From CBDCPI01 sp965220245 (GTDB lineage Bacteria > Chloroflexota > Dehalococcoidia > Lucifugimonadales > UBA3495): a stretch of DNA of 64,000 nucleotides. Under the pieces are notes generated by a model. It had not been told where the DNA came from and did no database searches. It worked only from the letters and a program-made list of their open reading frames with translations. Of the stretch, positions 33,723 through 42,359 are shown in pieces; the stretch's first letter is position 1; each line of letters starts with the position of its first letter. The stretch covers positions 31,879-95,878 of the forward strand of contig CBDCPI010000003.1 of assembly GCA_965220245.1 (NCBI GenBank). The letters are read 5' to 3'. Both the position numbers and the translations under genes were made by a program.

Positions 33723-34079
33723 TTACCTCCCCAGCGCAATCACCGGCACCAGTTTTTCCTCCACAGGGTCCACACCCAAGCCCAGGATTTCCAGCGTTGT
33801 CATTCCAACTAAGGGCGTTGCGTCGTCCGGCGCGAAAATTACCGGGGCGGTGAGTTCGCGGCCTTCCAGCCGGAGGCGGGTTTCTCCCATTTGATATTCG
33901 ACCACTCTGTTGTCGGCAATCCTGAACCTGCGAATCTCCTCGCGCTCGATCCCCAGTCCGTCCAAGAGGCTTTCTGGCACGGCAGTGTAGGTTGCCCCCG
34001 TATCAACCAGGGCTTCCAGCGTTACATACTGCTCCCGGAACCGGTCAGCGACTCCGAGTTCGACGTTGAACGTACCCAT
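33723..34079 (-). CDS. Retropepsin-like aspartic protease, tandem copy
   Basis: A 118-residue protein, MGTFNVELGVADRFREQYVT, with catalytic LVDTGATYTAVPESLL, a middle RFRIADNRVVEYQMGETRL flap region, and the closing PLVGMTTLEILGLGVDP. It should form a homodimeric aspartic protease. The start at 34079 has GAGAAGGG upstream; the open frame extends 24 codons further but without support. It follows its paralogue at 34135 closely. No membrane anchor or secretion signal is seen. Confidence 0.85.
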   Translation of the reverse strand: MGTFNVELGVADRFREQYVTLEALVDTGATYTAVPESLLDGLGIEREEIRRFRIADNRVVEYQMGETRLRLEGRELTAPVIFAPDDATPLVGMTTLEILGLGVDPVEEKLVPVIALGR

Positions 34080-34134
34080 TACAAGCCCTTCTCCCCTACT
34101 TCCGGTCCGGTTCCCAGCCACAGAGGCAAGGCCA

Positions 34135-34491
34135 TCATTTCCGCAAGGCAATCACCGGCACGAGCTTTTCCTCAATGGGGTCCACTCCCAGCCCGAGGAT
34201 TTCCAGCGTGGTCATCCCTAGGAGAGGCGTTGTATCGTCGGCGGCAAACATTACCGGGACCATGCGCTCCCGGTTTTCTATCCCCAGCCGGATGTCGCCC
34301 AACGGGTATTCTACTCTCCGGTTGTCGGCTAATTCGAAGATTCGGACTTCATCGCTCGCTATCCCCAAGTCACGCAAGAGACCTTCCGGCAACGACGTAT
34401 ACGTAGACCCGGTGTCAACCAGCGCATCTACGTGCACATACCGCTCCCGGAACCGGTCGGCAACCTGGACCGTGACATAAAACGTTCCCAT
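34135..34491 (-). CDS. Retropepsin-like aspartic protease, tandem copy
   Basis: A 118-residue paralogue of the previous gene: MGTFYVTVQVADRFRERYVH, LVDTGSTYTSLPEGLL, RIFELADNRRVEYPLGDIRL, LLGMTTLEILGLGVDPIEEK. The DTGS motif supplies the catalytic Asp. It lies 13 bases after the amidohydrolase stop, so it is probably the first retropepsin of a transcript that starts at prs. Substrate unknown; small dimeric proteases of this kind may process a specific partner. Confidence 0.87.
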   Translation of the reverse strand: MGTFYVTVQVADRFRERYVHVDALVDTGSTYTSLPEGLLRDLGIASDEVRIFELADNRRVEYPLGDIRLGIENRERMVPVMFAADDTTPLLGMTTLEILGLGVDPIEEKLVPVIALRK

Positions 34492-34504
34492 TGCCCATCC
34501 CCTA

Positions 34505-35680
34505 CTAACCCTGGTCGGGCTCCCAACCCCAGGGGCGGGGGCCCCAAGCGGCCTCGAACACCTCGCCCTTCTTGACTGACATCACCGGCGTGACTGCCTT
34601 GTCGGATTTGCGGGAGTCGCCGAGAACATCGTAGACCACCCAATTGCCGTCGACCACGTCCAAGACCGATAGGTCCGCCTGCTTTCCGGGGTGGAGGGTG
34701 CCCAAGCGGTCTTCGACGCCCACCGCCTTGGCCGGGTTTTCAGTGGACATGGTGACGACTTGGTCGAAGGTGAATCCCATTGCCAAGAATCGGGTCATCA
34801 TCTCGGTCATGCTGTGCACCGTGCGCGCCCGTCCCGGCACGGTCAGGTCAGTGCTGATGCAATGGGGCAGCACGCCTTGGTCCACCACCCGCTCACCCAC
34901 GGCGAAGCTGAAGTTCATGCGGCCGTGGGCAGTGTCCAGCCAAACGCCGCGGTCGTAGGCCTCCTTGGCCTCGGGCACCAGCTTGCCGTCGGCGTCCAGC
35001 ACTCCGCCAGGGTTGGCGGTGAAGTAGTGGGTGACGATGTCGCCCTCCTCCATGATGGGCAGCAGTTCGCGGATCACGTTGGCGTCGTAACGCTTCTCGG
35101 TGTCGCCGATGTGCACCATGAGCCGGACGCCCGCTTCCTTGGCGGCACGCTTGGCCATCCGGGGCATCTCCATCCCCATAATCTCCAAGGCCGGTGAGAC
35201 CATCCGGGCCTTGACGCCCGAAATGACGCCCTTGTTCTCGGTGATGACCTCGATGGTCTTGTCCAAGTCGATGCTGGAGGGGCTGAAGATGTCTGGTGTC
35301 GTTGCCAACCCGGTGCGGCAGATGTGCAAGAAGCAGATAATCTCGGTGTCAGTGTTGGGCAAGATGTGCCGGGGGAAACCGCCGAAGGTGTCGCAACCGG
35401 AGCTGCCAGCGTCCACCATGGTGGTGACCCCCGCCCGGACGCCGCCGACGTTGGGGTCCACTCCGTTGCCGTTGACTCCGGCGTAAACGTGGGTGTGCAG
35501 GTCTATGAGTCCCGGCGTGATAACCTTGCCCTTGACCTCCACCACCCGGGAGGCTTCTTCGGAAGCGATGTCAGGCGCTACTCGCGCTATCTTGCCGTCT
35601 TGAATGGCAATGTCGTTGGGGCCGTGAATGCTCTGGGACGGGTCGACTACGGCGCCGCCCTTAATCAGCAAATCGTACAT
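34505..35680 (-). CDS. Amidohydrolase/deacetylase family metallohydrolase
   Basis: A 391-residue enzyme of the amidohydrolase superfamily close to dihydroorotase-like deacetylases. The first metal site is LIDLHTHVYAGVNGNG (HxH), a later Lys in ISGVKARMVSPALE may be carboxylated to bridge the metals, further His ligands are in LMVHIGDT and DIVTHYFTANPGG, and the final Asp is in HCISTDLTVPGR. The N-terminal LLIKGGAVVDPSQ and C-terminal LHPGKQADLSVLD form the beta-sandwich. Substrates in this group are N-acyl amino acids or cyclic amides. It begins 19 bases after prs. Confidence 0.85.
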   Translation of the reverse strand: MYDLLIKGGAVVDPSQSIHGPNDIAIQDGKIARVAPDIASEEASRVVEVKGKVITPGLIDLHTHVYAGVNGNGVDPNVGGVRAGVTTMVDAGSSGCDTFGGFPRHILPNTDTEIICFLHICRTGLATTPDIFSPSSIDLDKTIEVITENKGVISGVKARMVSPALEIMGMEMPRMAKRAAKEAGVRLMVHIGDTEKRYDANVIRELLPIMEEGDIVTHYFTANPGGVLDADGKLVPEAKEAYDRGVWLDTAHGRMNFSFAVGERVVDQGVLPHCISTDLTVPGRARTVHSMTEMMTRFLAMGFTFDQVVTMSTENPAKAVGVEDRLGTLHPGKQADLSVLDVVDGNWVVYDVLGDSRKSDKAVTPVMSVKKGEVFEAAWGPRPWGWEPDQG

Positions 35681-35699
35681 GGGGGAAGGACCTCCTGCT

Positions 35700-36650
35700 C
35701 TAGGTGAACATTTCGCCGACGGAATAGCCCTTGTGGATGCGATGGATCGCTTCGCCTAGGAGCGGCGCCACCGAGAGGACGGTGAACTTCCCGTTGCGCT
35801 TCTCCTCAGTAATGGGGATGGTGTCGGTTACCACTACTTCGGTGAAAGAGCTCTTGGCCATGGTTTGCGGGGCGTTGCGCGATAAGACCGGGTGGCTGGC
35901 GCAGCAAAAGACTTCCTCGACTCCGAGGTCCAACAGGGCATGGGCCGCGTTAACCATGGTGCCGCCAGTGTCGATCTCGTCGTCGAAGGTGAGCGCCACC
36001 TTGCCATGGACATCGCCGATAACGTTCATCGTTTCCGACTGGTCGTCATTCCCCATCCGCCGCTTTTCGATGATAGCCAGCGGCGCATTCAAACGCTCGG
36101 CCACGTCCCGCGCCTTCTTGCTGATGCCAATGTCCACCGCCACCACCACCAAGTCGTTGATCTCCTTGGCCTGAAAGTACTGGGTAAGAATCGGCAGCGC
36201 GGTCAACTCGTCCACCGGCATGTTGAAGAAGCCTTGAATCTGGCCGGCGTGCAGGTCCACGGTCAGCAGCCGGTCGGCCCCGGCAGTAGATAGCAGATCG
36301 GCCACCAAGCGGGCGGTGATCGGGACCCGGGGTTGGTCTTTCTTGTCGGTCCGGCCGTACCCGTAGTAGGGGATGACCGCGGTGATCCGGCCTGCCGACG
36401 CTCGCTTGAAGGCGTCGATCATGATCAACAACTCCATCAAGTTGTCGTTGACCGGGTAGCAAGTCGGCTGGACTACAAAAACGTCCCTCTGGCGGACATT
36501 TTCTTGAATGCGGACGAAGGTGTTGTCGTTGGCAAACTTGAAGACCTCAGCTTGGCCCAGGGGGATGTCCAAGTATTGGCAAACAGCTTCGGCTAGGTCC
36601 CGGTGGGCGTTGCCGCTGAATACCTTGAGTTCGTCAAGCACAGGTTTCAT
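35700..36650 (-). CDS. prs: Ribose-phosphate pyrophosphokinase
   Basis: A 316-residue PRPP synthetase that makes phosphoribosyl pyrophosphate from ribose 5-phosphate and ATP. The start LKVFSGNAHRDLAEAVCQYL, the catalytic-loop region YYGYGRTDKKDQPRVPITAR, the divalent-cation motif VDLHAGQIQGFF, and the PRPP-binding loop FDDEIDTGGTMVNAAH all match class I enzymes. Length is normal. A long untranslated region and an extended -10 promoter lie upstream. It heads a transcript likely to include the amidohydrolase and the retropepsin array. Confidence 0.96.
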   Translation of the reverse strand: MKPVLDELKVFSGNAHRDLAEAVCQYLDIPLGQAEVFKFANDNTFVRIQENVRQRDVFVVQPTCYPVNDNLMELLIMIDAFKRASAGRITAVIPYYGYGRTDKKDQPRVPITARLVADLLSTAGADRLLTVDLHAGQIQGFFNMPVDELTALPILTQYFQAKEINDLVVVAVDIGISKKARDVAERLNAPLAIIEKRRMGNDDQSETMNVIGDVHGKVALTFDDEIDTGGTMVNAAHALLDLGVEEVFCCASHPVLSRNAPQTMAKSSFTEVVVTDTIPITEEKRNGKFTVLSVAPLLGEAIHRIHKGYSVGEMFT

Positions 36651-37131
36651 CTTCGGCCCTCGTGTAAAATTTGCCTGACCTGCGGTAGGTTACTCGTGGC
36701 ACCGCATCAAGTTAACTTGCCCCGTATCGAAAACCATCTTCCTCGGGGATTTGAAACCAAACCACAAGTCTTTGCCAATCCATGTTTTGAACAGCTAATT
36801 ATTGGAAGTAGTTGCACTTTGGAGGGAGGTGTACCGTTTTGCGCCGTCCCGGAAGAACCGGGAGATGGGCTCGACCGGGTGGATTTGCCGCGGGACGTGC
36901 CAGTAGCCGGTAATTAATTCCCTCGGCAAGGGTTTGCGGCAGAGAGAATTATAGCATAGGGGTTATCGGTACAAAAGCCAAGGCAAGTCCAATCTACGGT
37001 GCTATTCGTTCCATAGCTGGGCGCAATGCAATAGAAGTCAGCTACGGATTATGATATTCTCTCATTCGCAGCGCAAGAACGTCCCCTTCATCTTCCTATT
37101 GAATTCGCATTAAGTTTACTGGGGCAGGTGT
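36651..37131. promoter_or_regulatory. Divergent control region of prs and thrC with possible structured leader
   Basis: No gene is present. On the minus strand an extended -10, TGCTATAAT (36956-36948), would start a prs transcript with a leader of about 290 bases. The leader contains several clear stems, such as CCCGG-TTCTT-CCGGG near 36857-36871 and CCTTGCCGAGG near 36920-36930. This may be a regulatory RNA, but no known riboswitch class was recognised. Nothing convincing was found as a thrC promoter. Confidence 0.45.
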
Positions 37132-38313
37132 ATGTACTCTTATCTTAGTCACTTGGAATGTACCCAGTGCGGTGAGGTTTATCCCTGCGACCGGCTGAGT
37201 ACGATCAGCGATTGCTGCGGCAAAGTGCTGTTTGCTCGCTATGATCTCCCTCGATTGCGCCAAGAGGTAGACCGGGATGTTCTCACTCAACGCACCCCTG
37301 ACATGTGGCGCTTCTCCGAGCTTCTGCCGGTGAACCATGCCGAGAACGTGATTTCCCTTGGCGAAGGCGGGACTCCCCTGTTGGAAGCCTCCACGCTGGG
37401 GGAGGAATTAGGCTTAAGCCGTTTGTTTATCAAGGAAGAGGGCCTGAACCCCACCGGGACCTTTAAAGCCCGCGGGATTTCGGCAGCGGTTTCCAAGGCC
37501 AAAGAGTTGGGTGTCAGAGGGTTGACCATGCCCTCCGCCGGGAACGCCGCCGGCGCGGGAGCAGCCTATTGCGCCCGGGGCGGAATACCCCTCAAAGTTT
37601 TCATGCCCCAGGACGCCCCCGATGCCAACAAGAAGGAATGTTTATTGGCTGCCTCCGACCTAACCCTGGTGGACGGCCTAATTAACGATGCTGGCCGTCA
37701 AGCCGTGGCCGTGGCGGGAGAAGAAGGGTTTTTCGATCTTTCCACCCTCAAGGAGCCCTACCGGGCCGAAGGCAAAAAGACCATGGGCCTAGAGATCGCC
37801 ATGCAACTGGGCTGGCGTTTGCCTGATGCCATCGTCTATCCCACCGGCGGCGGCACCGGCATTATCGGTATGCACAAAGGGTTTCAGGAGCTTTTGGAGT
37901 TGGGATGGGTGGAAGGACCGCTGCCCAGGTTCATTGCGGTCCAAGCCACCGGCTGCCAGCCTATCGTCAAAGCCTTCCAAGAGGGCGAGAACACTTCCCA
38001 GCCTTGGGAGAACGCCAAGACCCTGGCCGACGGCCTGAGGGTGCCGCACCCCTTCGCCGATTATCTGATCTTACAGGCGATTAGAGACACCGGCGGTACC
38101 GCGTTGGCGGTTGAAGACCAGCCCATGGTTGAAGCCATGCGTGACTTGGCATCAGCCGAGGGGGTGATTGCCTGCCCCGAAGGAGCGGCCACCCTGGTAG
38201 GCCTGCGGCGCTTGGTAAACGAGGGCCTAGTTGAGTCCGGCGAGACGATCATTCTCTTAAACACCGGCTCCGGTTACAAGTACCTGCACCTGATCGAGAG
38301 CGATAGCCACTAA
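37132..38313 (+). CDS. thrC: Threonine synthase
   Basis: A 393-residue PLP enzyme that turns O-phosphohomoserine into threonine. An N-terminal zinc-ribbon-like part, LECTQCGEVYPCDRLSTISDC, precedes the catalytic fold. The PLP lysine is in EGLNPTGTFKARGISAAV, the phosphate-binding loop MPSAGNAAGAGAAYCARGG, and a later AIVYPTGGGTGIIG. The C-terminus ends TIILLNTGSGYKYLHLIE. It is followed 16 bases later by ispH. Related dehydratases share the fold, but the order of motifs favours threonine synthase. Confidence 0.92.
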   Translation: MYSYLSHLECTQCGEVYPCDRLSTISDCCGKVLFARYDLPRLRQEVDRDVLTQRTPDMWRFSELLPVNHAENVISLGEGGTPLLEASTLGEELGLSRLFIKEEGLNPTGTFKARGISAAVSKAKELGVRGLTMPSAGNAAGAGAAYCARGGIPLKVFMPQDAPDANKKECLLAASDLTLVDGLINDAGRQAVAVAGEEGFFDLSTLKEPYRAEGKKTMGLEIAMQLGWRLPDAIVYPTGGGTGIIGMHKGFQELLELGWVEGPLPRFIAVQATGCQPIVKAFQEGENTSQPWENAKTLADGLRVPHPFADYLILQAIRDTGGTALAVEDQPMVEAMRDLASAEGVIACPEGAATLVGLRRLVNEGLVESGETIILLNTGSGYKYLHLIESDSH

Positions 38314-38329
38314 CTGGGGAGAGATCGCG

Positions 38330-39229
38330 GTGGAAGTGTTTCTTAGCTCACCCAGAGGTTTCTGCGCCGGAGTGGTCCGGTCAATTGAGGTAGTTGACAT
38401 CTGTTTGCGCAAGTTCGGACCGCCGGTCTACGTCAAGCATCAGATCGTCCACAACCCCCACGTGGTGGCCGATCTGGAGCGGAAAGGGGCCATCACCGTG
38501 GAGACGGTGGAAGAAATCCCTCCCGGCTCCTTGGTGGTCTTTTCTGCCCACGGGTCGCCGCCGGAAGACTTTCGCCAAGCGGAAGAGCGAGGGTTGCGGG
38601 TGATCGACGCCGTCTGCCCCCTAGTTACCCGAGTGCACAACGAGGCCAAGAAGTACCATCGGGAGGGCAAGAAAATCCTCCTGGTAGGTCACCGGGGCCA
38701 CCAAGAAGTACGGGGCACCATGGGACAGGTTGAGATGACCTTGGTCGCCGACAAGTTGGACTCCCAGCTTCCCGACTGGGAACCCGATGCGGAAGTGGCG
38801 GTATTGACCCAGACCACTTTGTCGATCCGGGATACCGCTAGGGCTATCGACGCCATCCAGAGCCGCTTTTACAACGCCGTGGTGCGAAACGACGTTTGCT
38901 ACGCCACCACCAACCGCCAAGTGGCGGTGACCAAGATGGCGTCAATGGTAGAGTTGGTCTTGGTTATCGGGGCGCAAAACAGCTCAAACTGCAACCGGCT
39001 GCGAGAAGTGGCCGAGGCAGAAGGGGTGCCATCTTATTTGATTAACGGCCCGGAGGAGATTGACCCAGCCTGGATTAAGGACAAAGCTAGAGTAGGCATC
39101 ACTTCGGGCGCTTCTACTCCGGAAATCTTGGTGGAAAGTGTAGTCGAGGCGTTGATGCCGGAAAAAGTAACCATGCTGACCGGCGTTGAGGAAGACGTCG
39201 CCTTCACCTTGCCCAAGGAACTGCGCTAG
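38330..39229 (+). CDS. ispH: 4-hydroxy-3-methylbut-2-enyl diphosphate reductase
   Basis: The last enzyme of the MEP isoprenoid pathway, which forms IPP and DMAPP with a [4Fe-4S] cluster. The three cluster cysteines are in RGFCAGVVRSIEV, IDAVCPLVTRVH and VVRNDVCYATTNRQ. The HxGHxE-like motif occurs as LLVGHRGHQEVRGTMGQ, and a late SGASTPEILVESVVE closes the fold. The start is GTG at 38330 behind GGGGAGAG. It is the middle gene of thrC-ispH-flippase; length 299 is normal. Confidence 0.95.
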   Translation: MEVFLSSPRGFCAGVVRSIEVVDICLRKFGPPVYVKHQIVHNPHVVADLERKGAITVETVEEIPPGSLVVFSAHGSPPEDFRQAEERGLRVIDAVCPLVTRVHNEAKKYHREGKKILLVGHRGHQEVRGTMGQVEMTLVADKLDSQLPDWEPDAEVAVLTQTTLSIRDTARAIDAIQSRFYNAVVRNDVCYATTNRQVAVTKMASMVELVLVIGAQNSSNCNRLREVAEAEGVPSYLINGPEEIDPAWIKDKARVGITSGASTPEILVESVVEALMPEKVTMLTGVEEDVAFTLPKELR

Positions 39230-39270
39230 ACGTGCTCCGCCGCCGTCCTTCGAGCGCTCTTGAGACTTAA

Positions 39271-40332
39271 ATGGTCCGGTTTGGCCGCAACCTCAGCGGC
39301 CCGGACGAGATCAAGCGCCGGGCCCTCTCTGTTCCCACCCTGGTTTCCTTGGCCTTGGCCGCCGCCCTACTGGTGTTTCTGGTCACCCGGTTCGATGTCG
39401 ACTTGCAGGTCACTTGGCGCCAGGTAAGGGCCTGCGACCCTTTGCTCTTGGCTGCCGCCGTTGCGGTCCACTACACCACCTTCCTGTTCCGGGGCGCCCG
39501 GTGGCGGATATTGCTCCAGAACGTTTTGCGCTTCGATAGTGGTCTCTCCGGCATGTCCCGGGTCCCCGGGGCGCTCTACTGTAGCCAACTGGTGTTACTG
39601 GGGTGGTTTGCCAACGCGGTGGGATGGCTTCGCTTGGGCGATGCTTACCGGGCCTACCTTTATCGTGAAGAGCAGAGCGCCTCTTTCTCCCGCACCGTCG
39701 GCACTATCCTGGCCGAGCGAGTGCTGGATACCCTGTTGGTTGCTCTGCTATTGGTAATCGCGGTCCCTTTCTTGGTTGCCAGTGACAGTGGCGCCGCGTC
39801 AACGGTATTGGCGGTTGCGGTGGCCTTGGCTATGGTGCTAGCGGTCATACTTGGGTTGATGACTTGGTCCCGGTCTTGGGTCGCTAGAAAGTTGCCTGGT
39901 TGGCTGTCCGAACACTACCGGAGGTTCCACGAAGGAACACTGGGCAGTTTCCAAAGGTTGCTCCCGGTTAATCTATGGGGTGTTCTGGGCTGGATGGCCG
40001 AAGTCGGAAGGCTGTACCTGGTGGTCCAAGCCCTGGACTTGGACCTTAGCTTCCCGGTGATAATCTTCCTTACCTTGGCCAACTCCTTACTCACGCTGGT
40101 GCCCACTCCGGGAGGACTGGGCGCGGTGGAGTCGGGAGTGACCGGCTTGGCAGTGCGCCTTTCCACCCTGCCCGGCAGCGTCGCCGCCGCGATGGTGTTG
40201 GTGGACCGGGCGATTACCTACGTGAGTATCATCGTAGTGGGGGCCGGACTGTTCCTGTGGCGCCAGACGTCCCCTATCCGCACCCCGGTAACCGAGCAGC
40301 CGGCAAGCCCTGGCCGGGCCGAAGACCAGTAG
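39271..40332 (+). CDS. Flippase-like integral membrane protein (UPF0104/YbhN family)
   Basis: A 353-residue membrane protein with about eight hydrophobic helices, of the lysylphosphatidylglycerol-synthase-TM-region/YbhN family. Family motifs are RGARWRILLQ near residue 70, GWLRLGDAYRAYLYR near residue 113, and LVPTPGGLGAVESGVTGLA near residue 275. Members transport lipids or polyprenyl-linked sugars. It follows ispH by 41 bases, which suggests a link with isoprenoid lipids. Confidence 0.85.
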   Translation: MVRFGRNLSGPDEIKRRALSVPTLVSLALAAALLVFLVTRFDVDLQVTWRQVRACDPLLLAAAVAVHYTTFLFRGARWRILLQNVLRFDSGLSGMSRVPGALYCSQLVLLGWFANAVGWLRLGDAYRAYLYREEQSASFSRTVGTILAERVLDTLLVALLLVIAVPFLVASDSGAASTVLAVAVALAMVLAVILGLMTWSRSWVARKLPGWLSEHYRRFHEGTLGSFQRLLPVNLWGVLGWMAEVGRLYLVVQALDLDLSFPVIIFLTLANSLLTLVPTPGGLGAVESGVTGLAVRLSTLPGSVAAAMVLVDRAITYVSIIVVGAGLFLWRQTSPIRTPVTEQPASPGRAEDQ

Positions 40333-40350
40333 CCAACTGGGGTGTCAGTG

Positions 40351-40432
40351 ATTAGTGGCTAGTGATCAGGTCCTCCGCCGTATGAGGGGATAATCCCCTC
40401 TGACCACTAACCACTGAACACTAGCCACTAAT
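40351..40432. repeat. Nested perfect palindrome ahead of the DUF488 gene
   Basis: Outer arms ATTAGTGGCTAGTG (40351-40364) and their exact inverse (40419-40432) enclose an inner palindrome GAGGGGATAATCCCCTC (40384-40400). The structure ends two bases before the next ATG, which has no Shine-Dalgarno sequence. It may be a small non-autonomous repeat, a transcript end for the flippase operon, or a control site. Confidence 0.7.
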
Positions 40433-40434
40433 AT

Positions 40435-40806
40435 ATGCTGTTTACCGCCAGCTTTTATGATCCACAGCATTGGCAAGGCCGGTGTTACCGGGTGTCCCGG
40501 GCCCATCCCCGCGGCAAGCCGGTCCAATGGTATACCGGACCATTCTTGTACCCGGCTCGGGACCTGTTACGGGCGTACCGGGCTGGAGAATTGGATTTTG
40601 CCACCCTTTCCCGGGAGTACCTGAAGGAGTTGGAAGCCGTTTACCAGCGAAATTCCCGGTTCCAAGAATGGGTGGATGATTTACCCACCGTGGGCGACGT
40701 CACCCTGCTGTGCTTCGAACGAGGAGAGACCCCCTGCCACCGTCGGGTAGCGGCCCAGTGGCTGCTGACCAAGGCCCCGGGGTTTGGCCTTGGGGAGTTG
40801 CGCTAG
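40435..40806 (+). CDS. DUF488 family protein
   Basis: A 123-residue protein of DUF488. FTASFYDPQHWQGRCYRVSR opens the fold, and LLCFERGETPCHRRVAAQWL near the end is the conserved Cys/Glu/His segment of the family. Its function is unknown. The stop codon TAG lies inside the 4-bp CTAG target of an IS701 element, so the insertion leaves the coding sequence intact. The start follows a palindrome without a visible ribosome site. Confidence 0.85.
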   Translation: MLFTASFYDPQHWQGRCYRVSRAHPRGKPVQWYTGPFLYPARDLLRAYRAGELDFATLSREYLKELEAVYQRNSRFQEWVDDLPTVGDVTLLCFERGETPCHRRVAAQWLLTKAPGFGLGELR

Positions 40807-42264
40807 TATTACAACGACGGTTCAAGGAGGGACGTGTGGGGAGGCACGAAGGGCGGCTCGACGCTTGGCATGGGAGTGTCTGGCCCGCTCGTTGCATTCT
40901 TGCGTCTCCTCCAGCCACCGCAGCAGTTCAGCCGGCCCGAACCGTTCCCGGGGCAGCATCTCCCGCACCACCCGGTAGACCTGCGGTCTCGTGATCCGGG
41001 GCATCTTTTCCCCCCCAAGCCTGTTGCAGGCTCAGGAGAAACGCTCCGCCCAGCAGGCACAGGGCGACGTGATGATGCCATCCCGCCCAGGTGCGGGTCT
41101 CGTACTCGTCCAGCCCCACGTTGCTCTTTTCCGTCTCGAACTCCGTTTCTATGCGCCACCGGGAGCCACCCACGTATGCCAGGGTCTCCAGGGGAGTATC
41201 CTCCGGATCGTTGGACAGGTAGTAGCGGGGCTCGCTGCCGTCCAGGTTCCGGCGGTAAATGGCCCAGTGGATTTCGCCAGGCTTCCGCCTGCTGGTTGGA
41301 CGCACCCTCTGAGCGCTGAACAGGTAGCTGCGGGGACCCTGGCTTCCCTCGGCCACCGTAATCTCACGCCAGGCCTCCTCCGGCAATTCATCGCTGCGCT
41401 GCTCCATGGTCCGGCGCTGACCGTCTCGCAACTTGGGTTTGCGGGGACGCCCGAATCCCTGATGCTCCGGCCTGGTCCAGGCTGGCTCCAGCGGCCAGAC
41501 CGTGGTGCCGCCGGGAACGTCCAGCACGTAGCGCATCCCCAGCGCCGCCAGTCCCTCACGGAAGGACGGCGACATCCCGAAGGCGTCGTCCCCCGCAACC
41601 CATCCGGCCCTCAGATGTCCCCGCTCCAAGGCCCGCTCCACCATCTTCAGCGCCAATTGGGTCTTCGACTGGTAGCCCTGCCTCTCCTCCGGAACCCCCG
41701 CCGCCTCACACCGGTCTTGGTCCGAGGTCCAGCTCTCCGGCAGATAAAGCCGTTTGTCCACCAGGGCCCGTCCCAGCGGGCTGACGTAGGCGAGGAACAT
41801 TCCGGCCTGGCAGCTGGCCACCTTGCCCAGCCTCCCGCAATACTGACGGGCCACTCCCACGGACTTCCTGCCCTGCTTCGGGAAGTCGCTGCCGTCCAGC
41901 ACCCACACCGCATCCGGATGTCCCAGCCGGGGTCCCAAGTACTCTTGAAGGCGTCCTATGACTGTGTCGTCATCCCAGGGGGATTCAGCGAGAAACCGCT
42001 GCATCACCCTGGCTGACGCCGGAACCGTCTCCGACAGATTCTCGGCGTTGCGCCGCTCCCCGGACTGTACCAGGAGAGCCTGGAGGTAATGGCGGCTGTG
42101 GTCCCGCGCTTCCCTGCGGCCAAACAGCGGAGCGAAGTAAGCGTGAAAATCCTGAAAGGTCCCGTACACCTGCTCGAAAACCGCAGCATCCACTTCCCTG
42201 CCTCACTTGCCCAAGCCTTCCCCAACTACCCCGTCATCCTAGCATCCCAACCGTCGTTGTAATA
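40807..42264 (-). mobile_element. IS701-family insertion sequence
   Basis: A 1458-bp element with 16-bp inverted ends, TATTACAACGACGGTT at 40807 and the inverse ending at 42264. It is flanked by CTAG at 40803-40806 and 42265-42268, which agrees with the YTAR 4-bp duplication of IS701. It inserted at the last codon of the DUF488 gene, whose stop is preserved. It encodes one transposase, frameshifted near the end. Confidence 0.92.
40822..42193 (-). pseudogene. IS701-family transposase, frameshifted near the C-terminus
   Basis: The transposase has the IS701 catalytic pattern: AVWVLDGSDFPKQGRKSVGV (first Asp), HLRAGWVAGDDAFGMSPSF (second Asp), and GGSRWRIETEFETEKSNVG (Glu). The main frame ends at 40928. 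In a seven-G run opposite 41010-41016 one G too many moves it off the natural C-terminus; with six G it continues GEKMPRITRPQVYRVVREML to a stop at 40822. This may be a sequencing error, a real mutation, or a slippage signal. The catalytic core is not affected. Confidence 0.83.
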
Positions 42265-42359
42265 CTAGGGGCTTGTGAAGAAATCCACTCAGGGTGTGCG
42301 GAAAAATCCTAGCCTGTAAGCGTGAGTCAAGGAGGCTGGTGCGGGTGTGGAGTTCCTAG

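Noticed and set aside
36603..36917. A plus-strand frame in the prs upstream region
   Set aside because: It overlaps the prs start, has no ribosome site and shows no family pattern; the region looks like a leader or control region.
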